Shown here: one piece after another, positions 59,391 through 64,000 of the stretch
Position numbering within the stretch: the first letter of the stretch is position 1
How the letters are laid out: the number at the start of each line of letters is the position of its first letter
Assembly: GCA_009760855.2 (NCBI GenBank)
Contig: WPIO01000002.1
Coordinates: 4,182,501-4,246,500, forward strand
Origin: Cristatella mucedo
Lineage: Eukaryota; Bryozoa; Phylactolaemata; Cristatellidae
DNA: 64,000 nucleotides
Direction of reading: 5' to 3'
Position numbers and translations under genes: made by a program
Notes under the pieces: generated by a model
The model's database searches: none
The model's input: only the letters and a program-made list of their open reading frames with translations
What the model was told of the DNA's origin: nothing

Positions 59391-59450
59391 GTAATGCATG
59401 CATTTTCAACACAAAGAACATGTAATGCATGCATTTTCAACACAAAGAAC
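59391..59450. repeat. 31-bp tandem duplication
   Basis: GTAATGCATGCATTTTCAAC followed by ACAAAGAAC occurs twice, identical over 29 bp, with a 31-bp period. Confidence 0.9.
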
Positions 59451-59624
59451 AGCTGCTTAAATATCAATATTTAGAACAATCTGATCTTAAGCATTTTTAA
59501 GGTTTAAGGGATTGGATATTTCCTGATACATTAAGGAGAAATGAAGACTGTAAACTTCTTCGTGCGACAGTATAAACAAGAGCCACAGCATGGTCGCAGC
59601 GAAATAACACAATTCTAATAACAA

Positions 59625-60600
59625 TAATGACAATGAATTTTTAAAGTGCGTGCGTTCAGAAAACTGTATCTCTTTCTAGGCATTTTATGTATGCTGTATA
59701 GAAAGGATTACCGAATGGTTGGGGTAATATCATCAAGCAGCAGGCACAGTGTAGGCAGGTACATGCATGCGAAAGTCGAATCTCAAAACCCACCGATGCT
59801 GTACACGCGGCAAAAAAGCTCCGTTTAAAGCTTATTTTTAAAAGTCATCATATCGGGGGGGGGACATTGTAACGTGTATTGAGAGTGAGTTCCAGGCTTT
59901 GGGAGCAAATGAACTAAAGGCATGGCCTCTAACAGTTTTGGAGTCTGGTTGAGGTGTAAGTGAACGATTCGAGTAAGAACAGCGAGTTGCATGATTCTTC
60001 GCCAGGTGGGGAAGTAGTTTTGATAGGTAGGCTGGAGCCACAGAAGGATTAACGTGTATTGAGAGTGAGTTCCAGGCTTTGGGAGCAAATGAACTAAAGG
60101 CATGGCCTCTAACAGTTTTGGAGTCTGGTTGAGGTGTAAGTGAACGATTCGAGTAAGAACAGCGAGTTGCATGATTCTTCGCCAGGTGGGGAAGTAGTTT
60201 TGATAGGTAGGCTGGAGCCACAGAAGGAAGGTATCTAAAAGTAAGCAACAGAATCTTTAAGTTGATACGCTGCTTGACTGGGAGCCACTGCAGGTCGGCG
60301 ACAAGTGGTGAAATGTAGCAATTGCAACGCTCACAGCAGACGAGCCAAGTAGCAGAGTTTTGCATAAACTGTGATGTCTGATTGCAGAGGCCAGTAGACC
60401 AGCAAGCAGTGAGTTACAGAAGTTGATATGAAATTTCACAAATGCACGAACCGATTTGGTAGTAGAATCCCTGACTAGCAAAGCCCGAAATTTGGCGATG
60501 TTATGCAGATGAAAGTTGGCAGACTTGACGGCGGAGCTAATGTGGTAGTCTAATGAAAGGTCACGGTGTAGAATATAAAAAGGTTGCGGTAATAGAATGG
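59625..60600 (-). mobile_element. LINE A copy with internal tandem duplication
   Basis: C-terminal LINE A coding on the minus strand (SATWLVCCERCNCYISPLVA, APAYLSKLLPHLAKNHATRC, PKAWNSLSIHV) with a degraded tail at the left. It contains the exact 180-bp-period duplication at 59870-60228, which leaves the frame open. Confidence 0.85.
59870..60228. repeat. exact 180-bp-period tandem duplication
   Basis: 59870-60048 and 60050-60228 are identical base for base. The period is a multiple of three, so 60 residues of the LINE C-terminus are repeated in frame. Confidence 0.95.
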
Positions 60601-60609
60601 GTGAAGGTT

Positions 60610-62650
60610 ACCAGGAATCACAAATGCGCATTCCATATACGCTGATGTCGAAGACCAACGATTTCCTAATTGCTCGCAGGCAAGCTTCTGACCTAGTGAT
60701 CCCTGTGAAGATCTCGCTGATCATTTCTCTAACTTCTTTGTCAACAAGAACGCAAGATCAGGAGGTCCGTCCCTAAATTGGCAGCATCCCCCCGGAATCT
60801 TGTCACTCAATTCCATCCAGCATCTCAATGTCTACATTCAAGGAAGTCACTAGTGACATTGTCCTAAGTTTCGTATCCCAATCAAAGATGACGTCTAGCC
60901 CTTAGGACACCGTTCCACTTTCCTGCTTCTATGATGCATTGATCTGCTGCTGCGATGCATACGTAACCTCATAAATATGTTATTAGCACCTTTGGACATG
61001 TCCCAGCACCTTTCAAACAGGCCGTAGTAACCAACTACCCAAGAAATCAATACAAGACCAAGAGAACTTGAGCAACCTTTGCCAAGTCTTCTTTCTACTG
61101 TTTCTATCAAAGACATTGGAATGTTTCGTCGAAAACTAGCTGATCTCATATATATAGAAACTTCAAACCTTGCTAGTAAGTTACAGTCTGGTTTTAGATC
61201 TAATCACTCCACAGAGCAGGCATTGCTTCAGCTGTGTAATGACATACTTTGGAATGCAGACTTAGGTACAATCTCTCTGCTTGCTTTGCTCGATCTTTCA
61301 GCGGCTTTTGATGCTATCGATCACCAAGTCCTTCTTGAGCGCCTCTCATCTCGCCTGGGCATCACTTGCTCTGCATTGCAATATTTCAGTTCCTATATTT
61401 TTGAGAGACTCCTGAGTATTGACGTGAATATACGAAGGATCATCTAAGGAACCTCTAAAATATGGGGTGCCTGTGGGCTACGTGATTGATCCTGTTCTTT
61501 TCACGGTTTATACTCTCCCTCTTTCCGATGTGATAACCAAGCACAATCTAGGCTTTCATTTCTATACAGATGACACTCAGTTGTATCTCTACTTTTGTAA
61601 TCCTAGTCCTCCAGCACGTCGAATTTTCTAAACCCCCTCGCTGCATGTTTTAATAACATCCGCACATAGATTACAGCAAACTTTCTTCAATAGAATTGTA
61701 ATGCAAACAAGCTTCTAGTTATGGGCAAACCAAGTGTGATTTAGAAATTAGATATGTCAATGTTCACAATCGGCTTTGCCAGCGTATCTCGAGTTGAATA
61801 TGCATGAAATGTAGGTGTCATATTCCAAAGTGACCTTTTGTTAGACGACCACATTATCTCCGCAATAGTCTGCCTACTTTCAGCTACATGACATTGCTAA
61901 AATTCGGGCTAGTTTAGACAGGGATATCACATCCAAGTTAGTCCCATGCATTTTGGATATCCCGTCTTGACTTATGTAACTTACTGCTTGCTGGTCTGCC
62001 GGCCAGTGCAATCAGGTGCTTAAAACTGGTGCAAAAGTCCGCAGCTATTCTTGTTTGTCGTGAGGGCCGCAGTTGCCATGTCACACCACTTCTCGCCGAC
62101 CTGCACTGGCTACCAGTCAAGCTAAGGATCGACTTCAAAGTTATGTTGCTCACTTTTAGGTCACTTCATTCTTTGGCTTCAGCCTATCTCTCAGATCTAC
62201 TCTCCAACCAGGCCAAGCATCATACCACCCGCTTTTCGGAATGCAACTGTACCGATACCTTATACAAACCTCAAATCCTTTGGAGACCGTGCATTTAGTT
62301 CGTATGCTCCCAAAGCCTGGAACTCACTTTTGACTTGCGTCTCGACATCCCCTGACTTCACCACATTTAATAAGAAACTAAAAACTTATCTATTTATCTC
62401 TGTATTTAGCTGGTCCCAGTGATTCGACCTTTATATGCTTACGGGTGCTTACACTGTGCACGCTGCCACTAAGTATACATGCAAGCTGATCATGTGCATG
62501 TCACCTCTAATAATTTCATTCTTGTTATTTATCGAGCATGCTACGCCTAATCATTCGATCGTGTTTCCTTTGCGGCAAATTTAAAGTGCAAAGAAAGAGT
62601 CTGAGCTCTCCGACTGCACCATATCAAACGTAATAAAAATAATATTAGTA
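60610..62650 (+). mobile_element. LINE A, longest copy in the window
   Basis: Starts in the region before RT (SLPSDLCEDL.DHFSNFFVNK), then LQSGFRSNHSTEQALLQLCN, LLALLDLSAAFDAIDHQVLL, FHFYTDDTQLYLYF (YADD changed to YTDD), the C-terminal LVCREGRSCHVTPLLADLHW and a 3' UTR with a degraded stem. Many frameshifts are present. Confidence 0.88.
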
Positions 62651-62654
62651 TTAG

Positions 62655-63090
62655 GACCATAGTCAGAAGAGTGGATAAAATCTCGGAATGCCTGAGAAGT
62701 AAGTGTATTTGAGGTAGGTGCGCCGGAGCTAGAGACTGGAGTGACTTGAAAATTAGTGATAGGACATCGCTTGATACCCGGCTTAATAAAAAGCCATTGA
62801 AGGTCTGCGAAAAGCGGTGTAGTTAGCAGTTGTGACCTTCACGAGAGACAGGCTTTGCCGCTGGGTATTTCATTAGCGTTCGTTCTTGTTGAGCCGTTGG
62901 AATGGCCGGCAATCGGTGAATTCACATTTCTAGATGTGATGTCTATAATGCTTGGTCGAACCTTGCTTTGTCATCCATGTCTACGAAAGCCAGAAAGCTT
63001 TCAATTTTGCAAGGTGCAGCGAAGAGTTAAGACTCCTTAACTGTGTAGCTGAAATGTTTATCCAGTGAAAGGTCATTTTGAAAAAAAGCC
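62655..63090 (-). mobile_element. strongly decayed LINE A fragment
   Basis: GGTCTGCGAAAAGCGGTGTA and GACCTTCACGAGAGACAGGC match the minus-strand equivalent of the CRERRSCHITPLLADL region. ATCCAGTGAAAGGTCATTTT matches the LSLDDH region. Confidence 0.55.
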
Positions 63091-64000
63091 ACTCAGATTC
63101 CTGTCTGAATATATAGGCTATATAATTGCTGAATAAGTTTGGGATATACTTTCCGGTTTAAGAGACGTTAACTTTGTCCATAACTCCATAAGTTGGTTTA
63201 TTGTTTTTTCCGTTTGAAATATCTGCTACCGTCAAAGCACACATTTCAATGTGCTACTCTTCTGCTTAGGGCACCAAGAAGCAACCGAGGGATTCGCGTC
63301 GAGTACCGAGGGTTGCGCCTGGTTTCTACCAAGCTTTAGACCAATGTAATCGCTGATGGCCATTGAACTTACACAAAACGGGTAGGCAAGAAGAAACCGT
63401 GCTCGCCAAGCAACAGCCCCAGTCCAGAGGAAACCGTACCAAACAGCATTACGGCCGACTGGCTCGTCTTTTATGCGCTCAGGCGAGCACAGCAATCACA
63501 TCAAGATGTAGGTATTCGATGGACACAATAGGTCTTTACGTGTGCTTGTGCTTGGTCTAAAGATGCCCCGGGTGAGCACAAAGCGGATGTATCAGACAAG
63601 TGCGCCAGCATCGTCCGCAGCCTATTCTGTAGATACCCAGGTTGTAGGCGGCTAACACAAAACTAGGTCACACATCATCTCGAAGGCTAGCGATACTGAA
63701 ACAAACCGCTCGGTGGCAGGTCACCATCTTGCCACACATCATGGCACGTCTACCAAAAAAGGCGTTATCATCGGTCTCGGATATTACGAAGGCATTGTCA
63801 TGCTTCGGAGGTAGTTATCGTGGCTTCCAGTAATGAGACAGAAAGTCTGTGTTCTGCTCAGGCATATTATGCTCGGAAGGCTCTGGTGAAGAAATAGCTT
63901 TTCGCTGTCTTTGTTGGATTTACATAACTGTCAGGTGCTTCAGCAGCAGCAGCAGCCGGCTGGTTGGCGCTGAAAAGTGTTCAGCCAAACACCGGAGCTA
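63091..64000. other. unassigned DNA at the right edge
   Basis: No gene or known repeat is recognised. A short CAG run lies near 63940-63955. Confidence 0.3.

Overview
This is animal (metazoan) nuclear DNA with few genes and many repeats, probably from an invertebrate with a fairly large genome. Three things support this: short exons bounded by GT/AG splice sites, vertebrate-like intron positions in alpha-carbonic anhydrase genes, and many CR1/L2-type LINEs, tRNA-derived SINEs, gypsy-like LTRs and long (CA)n/(GA)n tracts. The species cannot be named from this sequence.

Genes. All three recognisable genes lie on the minus strand. Alpha-carbonic anhydrase gene A (exons at 6161-6325, 3062-3222 and 1744-1915) runs off the left edge before its C-terminal exons. 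Alpha-carbonic anhydrase gene B (52427-52585, 52007-52161, 49849-50017, 49437-49591) has the same intron positions and phases and is a paralogue. Both keep the zinc-binding histidines visible here, but both lack the usual proton-shuttle histidine after the N-[ND]-G motif. Between them is an unidentified two-exon gene (23477-23719 and 21374-21610) with a GC-rich, promoter-like upstream region.

Layout. 1-6.6 kb: edge LINE fragment, then CA gene A with SINEs and a (CA)n tract in its introns. 8.4-19.4 kb: LINE 3' ends, one possible plus-strand terminal exon and long stretches with nothing recognisable. 21.4-24.0 kb: the unidentified gene. 24.2-27.4 kb: two independent insertions of one long LTR, one splitting a SINE, each with its own 4-bp target duplication. 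27.7-46.0 kb: a dense field of two LINE families (A with a TTA-rich tail, B with a TAATG tail) and their SINEs, including a SINE nested in a LINE. 46-49 kb: mostly unassigned. 49.3-56.5 kb: CA gene B and a long CpG-rich stretch with large GA tracts. 57.9-63.1 kb: more LINE copies, one with an exact 180-bp tandem duplication.

No operon, CRISPR array, phage or bacterial feature is present. The two CA genes probably supply carbonate/CO2 chemistry as members of a local family. The rest of the window is best read as a record of retrotransposition: the SINEs carry the LINE A 3' tail and were probably moved by its reverse transcriptase. All exon models are from reading by eye without transcript support.
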